Counted from the stretch's first letter, positions 50,255 through 61,895 are shown. The stretch is 64,000 nt of DNA from Chitinophaga sedimenti (GCF_023156195.1 NZ_JAKUKA010000001.1:3782001-3846000), one strand, 5' to 3'. Numbers and translations: made by a program. Notes: generated by a model from the sequence alone, not told the origin.

Positions 50255-52013
50255 TTCCAGTAAGGGTTTTGTTTGAGTTGCGGATTCAACGTCAGGTCCT
50301 GCGTAGGCAGTGGCCACAGGTAGTCGCGCAGCGGATCAAAGGTTTTTACTGCGCCCGGGTTGGTGAGTACATTACCACGGGTGCCGTTCGACAGGTTGTC
50401 TACCGGGATCTGGTAAGGACCGGTATCCGGCGGTTTTACACCGGAATAGATTTCCACGTCGTTTTTACCATTACGGTCCAGGTCGTAAAAGCCGGGACGG
50501 GGAAGTACATCCCCATGAAAGGTGCGGTCAGTAACTGGCCCTCTTTCCAGCGCATGATATCGTCCCAGCGGAAATTGCTTTCCATCACCAGCTCGATACG
50601 GCGCTCTCTCCTGATTTCGAGGATGAGGCCTTTATTAGCGCCGTTTACCTGTGTATACAGGTTGGCCTGGTAAGGATCGGGATTTGCGTTGGCTGCTGCC
50701 ATGTTCAGGTTAGGCATGCCTACGCGGTCGCGCAGTAATTTGATAGACAGGTCGATATCGGTCTGTGTGATCGTACCCAGTTCGGCCTTGGCCTCTGCAT
50801 AGTTCAGCAGGGTTTCACCGAAACGGAATATCACCATATCATTTACAGACTGGCTGTTACCGTCGTACGCCGTAACATTCATCCATTTTGTAGGCTGGTA
50901 ACCGGTCATAGACGCGAAGAAGTCTGGCGCCAGTTGCTCGGTACCGCCAATACGCGTGTAACCCGGGGTGCGGATCGTTTGCGCCAGGCGTGGATCGCGG
51001 TTCTGTACTTCTGCGAAGAACTGCAGCGTGTCATAACCCGGAATATCCGTGAAACGGCTGCCATCTGCCATCAGGTAACTGTTTATCAAACGTTTTTCCA
51101 AACCTGGTTTACCCTGTGAACGGGCCGTTAAATAGAACTGCAGGTTGTGCTTCAACCCCAACTCGTTGGAATAACGGCGGCCGAGGATCACCTCATCAGA
51201 CACACCATCCAACTTGAGCGTAGCAAATAAGTCCTGGTAAGGTTTTTTGGTTGGACCATCCACCTTTGTATATACTTTATACACACCGCTCTGCATCAGC
51301 TGCTCGGAAGCAGACACACATTCGTTCAGCCATTTGTCAGCATCGGGCAGTTCCATATCTGTATGGTACTTTCTCCAGGTGCCTTCATATAAACAGATGC
51401 GTGATTTAAGCGCCAGCGCGGTCCATTTGGTCACACGCTCCACACTCTTCGCGGCATCCAGTTTTTCGATGGCGAAGTTGATGTCGGCCAGTACAGAATC
51501 CATAACCAACGTACGCGGATCACGCGCCTTGTAAAGATTAGCCGCATCATTGGTTTCGATCACCACGTTATAAAACGGTACATCGCTGTAGTACTGTACT
51601 TTCTGGAAGTAGAAATAAGCACGGAAGAAACGGGCGAGGCCGAGATACTTATCACGTACGGCCGCATCGCGGTAGTTCTTTGCATTTTCGCTGTTCAGCA
51701 AAAAGTTGATAGCACGCAGGTTGGAAAAGCTCCACCGGCCGTCCGTCAGCGGGATTAACCGCGAGCCGGCGATTTCACGATCAACAGAGGATTTCGCCAC
51801 GTTATCGGCACTTTCGCTGTACAGGTAATCCGCGCCGGGGAAAAAGGTATAAAACTGGTTGGTATACGCTTTAAAATCGGCTTCGGTGGTAAAGAATGTC
51901 GGTGGCGACACGGAGGCCGTCGGGTAGCGCTCCAGGAAATCTTTTCCGCAGGATGAGAAGATGGCCGCTACTGCGAGCATCCCTATCACTTTCATATTTT
52001 TCATACTCATCAT
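50251..52013 (-). CDS. SusD/RagB-family lipoprotein 2, frameshifted
   Basis: About 587 residues. The start ATG 52013 gives a lipoprotein signal (VAAIFSSCGKDFLERYP), the usual SusD form. Family motifs: ARFFRAYFYFQKVQYYSDVPFYN, LNYAEAKAELG, LILEIRRERRIELVMESNFRWDDIMRWKEG. One T is missing in the run at 50487-50490; repair gives VPAFYDLDRNGKNDVEIYSG, and the protein then ends LKQNPYWK. It starts 10 bases after the SusC stop and binds ligand at the cell surface with it. Confidence 0.9.
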
Positions 52014-52023
52014 GGCTACTGTT

Positions 52024-55000
52024 TTAGAAGGTAACGTCAAAGCCAAAGGCATAAGTTTTAGAGAATGGGTACACACGACCGTCGATGTTCGCCATAGCCT
52101 GTTCGGGATCGATGTACTTGGTGCGCAGTTTCGTCCAGGTCCACATGTTTTCGCCGCTCACAAATACGCGGAAGCGCTGAATTTTCGCCATCCTGGTAAG
52201 GCGCGCGGGCAATGTATAACCGAGCGACAGGTTCTTCAGGCGCAGGTAGGCCAGGTTCTGCATGTAGCGGTTATTCGTGGCACGCAACTCGTTATTCGCA
52301 TTCAATGCTACGTAAGCGAGGAGGTTCGGGAAATAGGCGTTCCTGTTAGTAGCGGAATACACATCTTTCTCAAAATCTTCCGGGATAAAGGAGAAGTACG
52401 GACGGGAATAAGGGCCCCAGAAACGGTCGGCATTGTTGCCCGGGTACCAGTCCATTTTACCCAAACCCCGGAAGAAGGCGGAGATATCGATGTTGTTCCA
52501 GCTTGCATCCATGTTAAAAGAATACTGGTAGCGCGGCGTAGAGTTACCTACTACACGCTGGTCACCGGGGTTAGCCAGTGAGCTGCCGTTACCGTTGGTA
52601 ATCTTGCCGTCACCGTCCAGATCTACCCAGCGAAGGTCGCCTGCACGCAGCGGTATATTATTATCCACGCGCATTTTATTCAACCATGTTTGGTCAACAG
52701 GATATGTTTTTGCCTCCGCATCGGTTTTAAAGAAACCATCTGTTACGTAACCCCAGATCTCACCGATATCTTTACCCACGTACAAACCAGTGATCAGTGC
52801 GGGAGAGTTCTCGTTGTTCACCACTTTGGTAATGCGGGAGCGTGCGTCGGACAGTACACCGCCGACGTGATAACGGAACGTTTTACCGGCTACCGGGAAC
52901 TGGTCGCGCCAGTCGAACGTGAGCTCAAAACCTTCTGTACGCAGCGAAGCCGCGTTCACGACCGGTTCGGTTGCACCGAATACATCGGGCAGTACGATAC
53001 CGTTGGTGAGTATATTGCTGGTGTTGCGGATGTAACGGTCGAAGCTCGCCGTTAAACGGTTTTTCAGGAAACCAACGTCCACACCAATGTTATAAGAAGT
53101 TACTTTTTCCCAGGTTAAACTGCCGGAAACCGGTGCAGGTGCGCCATAGTATTTAGCCAGTTCGCCATCCAGCAGGTAAGAAGCGGTACCCGGCGCCATC
53201 GTGGAAATGTACGGATAAGCACCGCCGATGGACTGGTTACCCAGTGAACCGTAAGATCCACGCAACTTCAATTCACTTACCAGGTTATTGCTTTTCAGGG
53301 GCAGGAAGAAGTTTTCCTCACTTACACGCCATCCCGCAGAAACCGAGGGGAAGAAACCCCAGCGATCTCCTTTAGGGAAGCGGGAGGAACCGTCGAAACG
53401 ACCATTAGCCTCCACGAGGTATTTGCTCTTATAATCGTAGGTAAAGCGGTAGAACATACCCATGAGCGCCGTTTCGCTGCTGCCGCCCAATACGGTTTGT
53501 TCACCCGTTCCCAGGTTCAGGTCGTTCAGGTCTTCGGAAGAAATATTCATCCGCGCAGCGGTAATCTTTTTAGGGCGATTCAGTTCCTGGTTATAACCCA
53601 GGATCAGTTTCGCATTGTGTACTTTGGCGAATGTTTTCGCGTAGTCCGCATACACGTTCGCTACATGCACCTGGTTGAACTGCTGTGACTCCGTCAGCTT
53701 GTCCGTGCTGTATTTCGGGGTCATCGTTACCACGCCGGGGTACAGTGAATAGTAAGCCGGCGCCGCACGATAGAAGTTCGGATCGGTGTACATATTGTAG
53801 CTGTAGTTCGCGGTAATGTTCAGGTCTTTAATCGGCGTGATCACCATTTCATTGATGGAGGTCAGTTCCAGTTTACGGTCAACGCCCTTGCTGTTGCCGT
53901 TAATAAGCATCGCGAAAATACCATCGCCGATATCATAGGCGTTCAAACCCGAAATATAGGATGCGGTACCATCAGGATTGTAAGGAGCGTAAGCAGGGGA
54001 TGCGTGCACGTTGATATGCGTAAAGTTGGCCGTACCACCACCCTCGCGGCCGTAGTATTGATAATTGGAATGATATACGTTGGTATTGGACGTCACCTTC
54101 AGCCAGGGATACAGCTGTGCACTTACCTTGGCGCGTACTGTTTTAGAGCTGTACTTGTCGGTCTGCACCCGCATGATACCGTCTTTCGCTTTCAGGTTAC
54201 CATTGATCATGAAGTTCACTTTATCATTACCACCGCTCAGCGTTAAGTTATGCGTTTGCATCGGCTGCCATTTGGTGAACATGATATCCCACCAGTCGTA
54301 GTTACCATAATACACATATTGATCGCGGCCATTACGGTTCTGTACCGTTACCCAGGGCCGGGAAGGATCTTCTGTTTTATCGTTACGACGGGCCAGCAAT
54401 TCTTCATAATCCCGTTCTGTATAACCGGAATAACCGCCGATGTAGTACAGGGAGCGGTCCATCAGGCTCATCCAGTCATAACCTTTGGTCATGAAGTTAG
54501 TGCTGACTGTAGGCGTAGATACGGCAAAAGAGTTATTGTAACGCACCACTGTTTTACCGGACTTGCCGCTTTTGGTGGTTACGAGTATCACACCAAACGA
54601 ACCGCGCGCACCATAGATAGCGGCGGAGGCAGCATCTTTCAGAATAGAAATACTTTCTACTTCCTCCGGGTTGAGGCGGTCCATGGTACCGGGAATACCA
54701 TCAATGAGTACCAGCGGACCACTGGACACGGCGCCACCGTTACTACCGTCGATAGACGTAACACCACGGATGTTCAATGAACCCATCTGACCGGGTGTAC
54801 CACTGGCAACACGAATATTCAGGTTAGGCATGGCTCCCTGCAGGAGCGACGACATATTGGTCTGCGGGCGATCGCGCAGTTCATCACCGGAAATCTGGTT
54901 TACCGCACCGGTAAGGTTTACCTTTTTTGGGTACCATACCCTACGACCACAACTTCGCTCAATTTAGATTCATCGATCGCGAGACTTACCATCACGGTAT

Positions 55001-55319
55001 TCGGTACGCCATATTTCAGCACGTAACCGGTAACGGAGCGTTTCTGGTAACCAAAGGACGAAAAGTCGAAGCTATAAGCCCCTTCCACCGGCATGTTGGC
55101 GAAGCTGAAGCGGCCCAGCGTGTCAGAAATAGCAGGATAGGATTTTTTAGACTCGGAGTTACGCGCCAGTACGGATACAAAGGGCAAAGGTTTGCCGGCA
55201 TCGTCCGTTACCACCCCTTCAATAGTGGCTTTTTGGTCCTGCGCGAAAACTCCCGTCGTTAGCACTAATAATAGGGAAAGGCAAAAGAGCCCGGCCCGAC
55301 GTGGTAGCGTTGTGAACAT
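52024..55319 (-). CDS. SusC/RagA-family TonB-dependent transporter 2, frameshifted
   Basis: About 1099 residues. Signal peptide (1-26), carboxypeptidase-regulatory-like domain (ATIEGVVTDDAGKPLPFVSVL, residues 30-115), the TonB box region (LSEVVVVGYGTQKK), plug (LLQGAMPNLNIRVASG, IDGIPGTMDRLNPEEVESISILKDAASAAIYG) and barrel ending FSKTYAFGFDVTF. One T is missing in six T at 54923-54928, which separates the N-terminal domain from the plug; repair gives GYGTQKKVNLTGAVNQISGDELRDRP. No STN domain is present, unlike SusC 1. It imports the product of the surface machinery encoded next to it. Confidence 0.92.
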
Positions 55320-55396
55320 AACAGCAGTTTGAGTTTTTAAAGAAACACAACTGGATTACGTTTTACAAATCGCGTTGCCCCTAATCGTTTTTAAAA

Positions 55397-56413
55397 TTAT
55401 TTGGAGATGATGTAGACTGTTTCACTTACCGCTTTCACTTTCAGGCGGTTAGCGAGACAAATATTTTCCAGGATTTTGCCGACCGGCAGCCTGGCGTCTA
55501 CGGATACGAAGGTATTGGAGAAGATGGCCGCATCGGTCGGATAGCGGATTTCCACTTTATAATGTTCGGCGAGGTAATCGAACACTTCGCCCAGGGAAGT
55601 ATTTTCGAAACTCAGGTAAGTGCTGCTGCGTACGGGTTCGGGCAGCTTCTTCACTTTAATACCGGGTTTGGTCACGTTCAGCGCCACCGGTTTCAATGGC
55701 AGTCCGTCGATATCCACCGGGATAAATCTTTTTCTGCAGACAGGTACGCGACACTTTCACCCGGCGCCGGGTACACAGGTGTGGCCATACTGGCGGTATC
55801 GCGCACACGCACTTTACCTTCGTACAGGTGCACGAACACCTGCGGCGCATGCCCGGCCAGCCGGAAACGGGTACCCAGTGCAGTTACCGCAATATCGCGG
55901 CAATACACTGTCAGCGGGCGGCTATCGTCCTTAAATACGGAACTCGGCATCGCCGGTTAATTGAATATCGCGCGCAGTAACGTTGTAGTCGCCTGCATAA
56001 TGCAGTTCACTTTTTGGTTGCAGCACTACGGCCGAACCGTCGGGCAGTTGTATGCGCTGCGGACCGGCAGTTGTATTCGTATGATCGAACGCCAGCGACG
56101 GGGCAGGCTGATGATTGTTGGCGAGGAAGAAAAACGCGCCGCCACAAATACAGAGCAGCAGTATCACCCCCACGCCTTTATATAACAACTGCGCGCGCCG
56201 GGTTTTACGTACGGAGGCGTTGTACACCGGGCGGTAACTATCTCCGGGAATGTCTTTATTACGACCGGCATTACCGGAGTCGAGGTACTGTTTCCATTCA
56301 TTTTCATCCAGATAATCGTCCAGGCTCACGGCTTTATCCCGGAGCTGGCGGTCGAGTGCGGCCAGGTCCTTCGCTTTTTGCGCTTCGTCTGTATGGAGGT
56401 GATGATCTTTCAT
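55397..56413 (-). CDS. FecR-family anti-sigma factor 2, frameshifted
   Basis: About 338 residues. N-terminal cytoplasmic part, one membrane helix (LLYKGVGVILLLCICGGAFFFL, about 78-100), FecR domain (IQLPDGSAVVLQPKSELHY, ALGTRFRLAGH, GEGKVRV-like YEGKVRVRD) and a C-terminal domain ending ETVYIISK. It breaks at 55933-55938 (net one extra base or two missing; repair joins GDAEFR to FKDDSRPLTVYC) and at CCGGG 55717-55721 (one base lost; repair joins KDLSR to VDIDGLPLKPVA). It controls the sigma factor encoded 11 bases upstream. Confidence 0.87.
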
Positions 56414-56424
56414 GAAAATGCCGG

Positions 56425-56985
56425 TTACAGCATTACAAGATTAGCAAATATTATCAATATACAACTGAAAAAAGGCCGGATGAAACGCAGGGCAAGGGTC
56501 AGATGATTCTCCACTGTTTTAGGGGAAATGGATAAAATTTCTGCGATTTCACTATTGCTGCGGCAATGCAAACGACTCAGTTCGAATACCTCACGACGTT
56601 TGGGAGGCAACAGCTCCAGTAACTTAGCGAGGCGATTTTTCACGTCGTTGCAGTTCACGGTATCCATTACATGATCGGTAGCCACGGCCGGTAAAGGCAT
56701 GGCAGCATAATGCTTTTCGCGCACCTGTATTTTGCGCAATTCATCTATCAGCGTGGTTTTAGCCATACGAAAAAGCTGTATGGCTATATCCATATTGGGG
56801 TCTAAGTGATGGCGGTAACGCCAAAGTTTGATAAATGTGAGTTGTACCACTTCTCTCGCTACAAAATCCGATGCAATCTTCCGGAGCAGAAAACTGTATA
56901 AGGGAAAGCGGTACTCAACGAAGATGCTTTCAAATGCCGTCTCACTATTATTTCTCAGTTCAGATACCCTGTCCATTTTAAACAA
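56425..56985 (-). CDS. ECF-type RNA polymerase sigma factor 2
   Basis: A 186-residue FecI-like sigma factor. Region 2: FESIFVEYRFPLYSFLLRKI, REVVQLTFIKLWRYR; region 4: LPPKRREVFELSRLHCRSNSEIAEILSISPKTVENHLTLAL. The C-terminal extension is hydrophobic (FFSCILIIFANLVML), which is seen in some Bacteroidota ECF factors. ATG 56976 (MDRVSEL) is an alternative start. It is the first gene of the second SusC/SusD locus and probably activates it when FecR releases it. Confidence 0.9.
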   Translation of the reverse strand: MFKMDRVSELRNNSETAFESIFVEYRFPLYSFLLRKIASDFVAREVVQLTFIKLWRYRHHLDPNMDIAIQLFRMAKTTLIDELRKIQVREKHYAAMPLPAVATDHVMDTVNCNDVKNRLAKLLELLPPKRREVFELSRLHCRSNSEIAEILSISPKTVENHLTLALRFIRPFFSCILIIFANLVML

Positions 56986-57251
56986 CCGTTTAAAAAGTTA
57001 AAACCGCGATAAAATTATAAAAGAGGTGAGGAAATCGTTCATTCTGGTTGATATGATAACCTTAAAATAATAAATACCCGGGAATTTCCTAAATATCTGA
57101 AGAAAAGGATAGGAATTAAACGCCGTTCGGCTGGAGGAATGCACACAGCCTGGTAAATTTCCGTTCCAATTTGCGCGTAACAGTTGCTGTTTACCATCGC
57201 CTGCCGACCTCAAGCATACGCTTCCCCTGTCTAAAACTAAACGACGGCACC

Positions 57252-57288
57252 AAAAAAGGAAAGGGCCGCGCAAAAGCACAGCCCTTTC
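57252..57288 (-). terminator. Terminator of the GH127 gene
   Basis: GAAAGGGC at 57259-57266 pairs with GCCCTTTC at 57281-57288, with GTGC/GCGC extending the stem inside. On the minus strand it is followed by six T (A-run 57252-57257). The rest of the gap 56986-57251 holds the promoter region of sigma factor 2 and nothing else recognisable. Confidence 0.85.
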
Positions 57289-57306
57289 ATCTTTACAGGA
57301 ATAGCG

Positions 57307-59718
57307 TTACCCCTTTACTTTCCACTCCATAATACCGGAAGCATGTTCCTTCGGCAAACGTACTTCCAAACGTAGTGCAGAAGTTTCCACCGGATCAAAA
57401 TCAAGGGTATTGAATTTATCTTTTTCGCTCGGGTAAGCGGTTTTAGCTTTTACTTCTTTCCATTCGCCCTGGGCGTCTTTGTACAACACTTTCCAGGAAG
57501 CCGGTACACGGCAACCGCCCCAGGGGCTGTCATCAAACCAATATACTTCCACACCGGAAACTTTGGACGACTTTTCAAAGTCATACTGCACCCACTGCGT
57601 GGTGTCTTTCATCGGCCACCAATGGTAGTATGGGATGCTGGCATCATGCGAATTAGCCGGCTCCAGCTGATCGTTCAGCGAACGAATGGCTTTATTGCGC
57701 AGCGACCCGGACACTTTGCTTTTAGAAGCGATGGTCGCAGGCTTTAAAGGCACCATGCCGCCCGGTTTATCTGCCACCCATACGGTCATATCGCCGGTAC
57801 CGCGGTTCGCCCAGGCGTAGTAGGGAATAGCGGTCACCGTAGCTTCTTTGTCCACTACCTTATTTTCTGCATTGATCTCCTGTGTGAGCGCAGCGGTTTT
57901 CACTACGTTCAGACCATTGAGCAGCTGTCCGTCATATGTTACAGTAGCGGGATTGCTTTCGTTCAGTAACAGGTGACGCACTTCGATATTGTTATTGTCA
58001 GGCCATTCGAGCAGTACACGATGGGACCGCGTTGCAGCGCCGCTTTGTTCAGATCGGCTTTCACTTTATCGTCGGCTTTCACATAACGTACGTCCATCGG
58101 GAAGTCTACGCTGATCTTATCCCCTTTTTTCCAGCTTCTTTTAATGATGGCGTAGCCATTTTCGACCTTTACATCGGCTTTTTTACCGTTTACAGAGATG
58201 GTGTAGGCTTTCTTTTCAGGCGTAGCGTAGTTGTACAGGCCACCAGGCAGCGGCGCATCACTCAGCCAGGCCGGTACGCGCACCGCTACATCGAAAGTAG
58301 CCGCTTTAGCAGGATCCACATCGAACTCAATTTTACCGTTCCATGGATACGCTGTATGCTGGGCCAGTTTCACTTTATTTTTTCCCAGGTTGATATCTGC
58401 GTTGCTCTGGATATAAAGGTTCACATAAATGCGGTCCTTACCCGTAGCATACATATAGCCGGGCACAGAAGGAATGAAACGGCATACGTTACTCGGACAA
58501 CAGGCACAACCAAACCATTCGCTGCGGGCGTGCTGTCCCATTGATTCCAGCGGGTTCGGATAAAAGAAGCGGTCGCCTTTTGCCGATACGCCGGAAATCA
58601 TACCGTTATATAAAACCTGTTCCAACACGTCGTAATATTTAGAATCGCCATGCAGCAGGAACAAACGGTAGTTCCAGTAAATGTTACCGATAGAGGCGCA
58701 GGTTTCATTGTACGCACTCATGTTCGGAAGGGAATAATCCGGGCCAAAACCCTCGTGACCACCTTCTGCACCAATGCCGCCGGTGAGGTACAATTTATGA
58801 TCTACCACATCGTGCCAGATGGTATCAATGGCGTGAATGTAGGCCTTGTCGCCGGTGAGCGCCGCCACGTCCGCCATGCCACTATACATGTAAGTAGCGC
58901 GTACAGCGTGTCCAACAGCTTTCGTTTGCTCCGTTACCGGTTGCTGCGACTGGCTATACTCGCTGCCCCCTTGCGGATGTCCAGGAAATATTTGGCAAGG
59001 TCCGGTATTTCTTATTGTTAGTGGCACGGTACAGTTTTACCAGGCCCATTTCAATGATCTGGTGACCGGGATAGTATTTCAATCCGCCTACCACGAAATC
59101 TTTGTATACCAGGTCGGCGTTTTTAGTCGCCACATCCAGCAAAGACCGTTTGCCGGTTGCCTGGAAGTGCGCTACTGCCGCTTCATACAGGTGACCGCTG
59201 TTGTACAGCTCGTGGCTCAGGTCGGGATCTTTTTCCCAGCGCTGTTTACCTACCCACGCATGCAGTCGGCCGGAATCTTTTGCGATGGTGCGGTTGGTAA
59301 AAAGGTAACCATCGGGCTCCTGTGCTTTGGTGATATAGTAGATCAGCGTATCGAGCTGTGCTTCCAGTTGCTTATCGGGATATGTTTGCAAAGAATAGCT
59401 GGCGCCTTCCAATATTTTGTAGATATCTGTGTCGTCAAACGGATATTCGGTCAAAAATTTGCCTTTCTTCAGTTTGCCCGCGATCAGGAAATTATCGACA
59501 CGACCAGTCTTATAGCACTGTTCCAGCGCAATAGGAATCGTCACTTTGTAATTGCGCATAATGCGGGGCGCCCAGAAATCGTCCGTTACTTTCACGGCCG
59601 TAAAGGGCACTGGCTTAATGGGATAATCCTGCGCAAAAGCGACGGAACCCAACACCGACAACATTATTGTCAGTACGACAATTATTCTCATACTCAAAAA
59701 AATTTTCTTTTTGTTCAT
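57307..59718 (-). CDS. Glycoside hydrolase family 127 protein, frameshifted
   Basis: About 805 residues. Signal peptide (ending VAFAQDYPIKPV), then the (alpha/alpha)6 barrel of GH127 (VKVTDDFWAPRIMRNYKVTIP, LIAGKLKKGKF, AHFQATGKRSLLDVA). The zinc-cysteine site of beta-L-arabinofuranosidases is present: Glu and Cys in AYNETCASIGN and the pair in GCACCPSNVCRF, one of which is the nucleophile. A C-terminal F5/8-like beta domain (QWVQYDFEKSSKVSGVEVYWFDDSPWGG) probably binds carbohydrate. Three one-base losses break it: CCGG at 59002-59005, five C at 58966-58970 (repair IRKGGSEYSQSQQ), and near 58007-58013 (repair VYCLEWPDNNNIEVRHL). It removes beta-L-arabinofuranose from plant glycans. Confidence 0.9.
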
Positions 59719-59852
59719 AGCAGATGATAAAAGTATTCGAATGTTACGGCATAGGCAAACCGTATTTTAACCATTAAAGACCAGAATTTAGTCTATTCGG
59801 TACAATTGGCAAAAAAGACGGTGGAATGGTAAAGTGTTTTACATACGCTTGA
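59719..59852. other. Short intergenic gap
   Basis: No gene or terminator recognised between the surface-protein gene and the GH127 gene. It should carry the GH127 promoter; TACGGTTTG near 59758 (minus strand) is close to but not an exact TAnnTTTG box. Confidence 0.3.
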
Positions 59853-61895
59853 CTATCTGAGTAATACGGTCGTTCCCTTTAAAAAGAACTTCTCCCCTGT
59901 TTCTTTATTGGTGTACCGCAGCATCCAGGCGTAGGTGCCTACGTCGGCCTTCCGCCCGTTGATGGTGCCGTCCCATTTGTCGGTCCAGCTCGTGGAATGA
60001 AACACCTCGTTGCCGGAGCGGTTAAAAACGCGGAAATCGAGGTCTTTTGTTTTATAACCATTCAGCGGGTATAAAAAGTCATTCTGCCCGTCGCCATTAG
60101 GCGTAAACGCGGTGGGCACATCGGTGTGGCAACTGTTCACCAGTGTCAGGAAATGCGTGGCGGTATCCGGGCAATTATAATCATTTTCGGTGATGAGCAG
60201 CACGGGCACCAGGCGCTCGCGGGCGGTCCGGTCCGTGTAAGTTTGCGGCCAGGGTTCTTTCTGGTCACTGGTTTTACCGTTACCAAATTCCCAGCGGTAG
60301 CTGATGATATTCCCCGTACTCAGGTTTTTGAACATACCGAGGTCGGCAGGACATAAAATATTGTTCACGATGCTGAATTCGGCAGACTGGTAATTGGCGA
60401 ACGTGAGGGTCTGGTAGGCCGTGTCGTAACACAGGCCGTTGCTCACGGCCAGTACCACCTCTTTGGACGCGCCGTCTTTGAATTCGATCGTCGGGTTTTG
60501 AAGGGAATTATCCAACTCCCCATCTACAAACCAGCGCCAGCTGTTGGTGAAATTATTCCCGTCGTGGAAGAAGCCGGCAGCATTACCGGTGCAGGCCAGC
60601 GAGAGATTGTATGTAAAATCAGCCTTCACCGGCGGCAGGGTATTAAAGTTTTCGGAACCTCCCGGTGGTGTTTCAACATGACATTCACTGACAAGCACGT
60701 TGCCATCGGAGCCGCGTTGCAGGGTAACGGTGAACGCCGCCGCCATATCGGCCGCACGGTTAAGGTGCAATATAATTTCTTTCGTAAGACCATCGCTGCA
60801 GGCAGTTGTGGTAGCGCCGGTAATCCAAACGGCCGGGTTGCCCGTCAGCATAAAATCACTGCCATCAGCCGCCACCGATGAGCAGCGGATGTTATCCCGG
60901 AATACCACGCGCAATTGTGTGGGCGAACAGGCTATCGGGGCCAGACTATCATACGGCACATGCTGGTAATTGTCCACGAATACATTGACGCTTGTACCTA
61001 CGGCAATGCCACTGCCGCAGATATCCAGGATGGTATTTCCATCCGAACCGGTTTGCACCTGCACCGTGTGGTTGCCTGGCGCCAGCGGCTGATCGAGTTG
61101 CAACACTACCGAATCCATATCGAACCCGGAACATACGGAAGTTGCGCCTGTGATCACCGCTCCGCCGCCGGGGAGTATAAAATCCGAGCCATCTGCCGCC
61201 AGGGTGGCGCAGCGCATTTTCTTATTCAGTTTTACAGTGATGGTGTAAGGGCCGCAGCGATATGCACTGCTTTTAATATTCGGTGTAAGCGTGTCCGTGA
61301 TACTGGCAGATCCACCTTTAAACTCCAGCTTATAACCGGTTTGCGTGGGCGTAAAGTGACTAACGAGCAGCAGGTACTCATGCCCCTCTATCAAAGTGGG
61401 CATTTTGCTGTAAAGCGACTTGCCAGGCCCTTCACACACATTCACATTCGTGCCGGCGGCCGATGCCCCTGTTTCGCCGGACTCGCCGGACCAGTTACAG
61501 GCCACGAACATTTTATTATCGCGTTTATATACGTCGTTTACGTCTTTGCCGGTAACATCCCAGAGTTGCCAGTCATAGTCGTCGGTTAATTGATTGGGAG
61601 TGATAACGAAGCCGAGGGTCCCGGCTTTAAAGCAGGTGAATTTATACCAGTAAGGGAAACGGTCATCGAGCCGGATATCGCCGCAATTAGCGCCATATAC
61701 ACGGTTGCCGCCGCAAGAAGGCACGGACGCCTGCGCAAAAACCTGCGTACCACATACCGGGAAAGCGGTAGAAGGATTCTGACCAATATTGGTACAGGGA
61801 TTGCCGGGCGGGTCTGGCACCTGGCCCTGCCCCATAGCAGAAAGGCCATAAAGGCAGATGAGGAGGCACAGGCAAATAAGTCTAAGCATGGGCAA
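59853..61895 (-). CDS. Secreted surface protein with type IX (type B) sorting domain
   Basis: A 680-residue exported protein. Signal peptide (ending LSAMGQ), an N-terminal Cys-rich beta domain (residues about 30-195), two related beta-sandwich repeats that share ADGSDF-ITGAT-GSDGN (about 210-420), two PKD-like domains (FTYNLSLACTGNAAGFF and SAEFSIVNNILCPADLGMF, RWEFGNGKTSD) and the gliding-motility-associated C-terminal domain (VPTAFTPNGDGQNDFLYPL, FRVFNRSGNEVF, DKWDGTINGRKADVGTYAW). The last domain directs export by the type IX secretion system and attachment to the surface. Intact. It probably acts in adhesion. Confidence 0.88.
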   Translation of the reverse strand: MPMLRLICLCLLICLYGLSAMGQGQVPDPPGNPCTNIGQNPSTAFPVCGTQVFAQASVPSCGGNRVYGANCGDIRLDDRFPYWYKFTCFKAGTLGFVITPNQLTDDYDWQLWDVTGKDVNDVYKRDNKMFVACNWSGESGETGASAAGTNVNVCEGPGKSLYSKMPTLIEGHEYLLLVSHFTPTQTGYKLEFKGGSASITDTLTPNIKSSAYRCGPYTITVKLNKKMRCATLAADGSDFILPGGGAVITGATSVCSGFDMDSVVLQLDQPLAPGNHTVQVQTGSDGNTILDICGSGIAVGTSVNVFVDNYQHVPYDSLAPIACSPTQLRVVFRDNIRCSSVAADGSDFMLTGNPAVWITGATTTACSDGLTKEIILHLNRAADMAAAFTVTLQRGSDGNVLVSECHVETPPGGSENFNTLPPVKADFTYNLSLACTGNAAGFFHDGNNFTNSWRWFVDGELDNSLQNPTIEFKDGASKEVVLAVSNGLCYDTAYQTLTFANYQSAEFSIVNNILCPADLGMFKNLSTGNIISYRWEFGNGKTSDQKEPWPQTYTDRTARERLVPVLLITENDYNCPDTATHFLTLVNSCHTDVPTAFTPNGDGQNDFLYPLNGYKTKDLDFRVFNRSGNEVFHSTSWTDKWDGTINGRKADVGTYAWMLRYTNKETGEKFFLKGTTVLLR

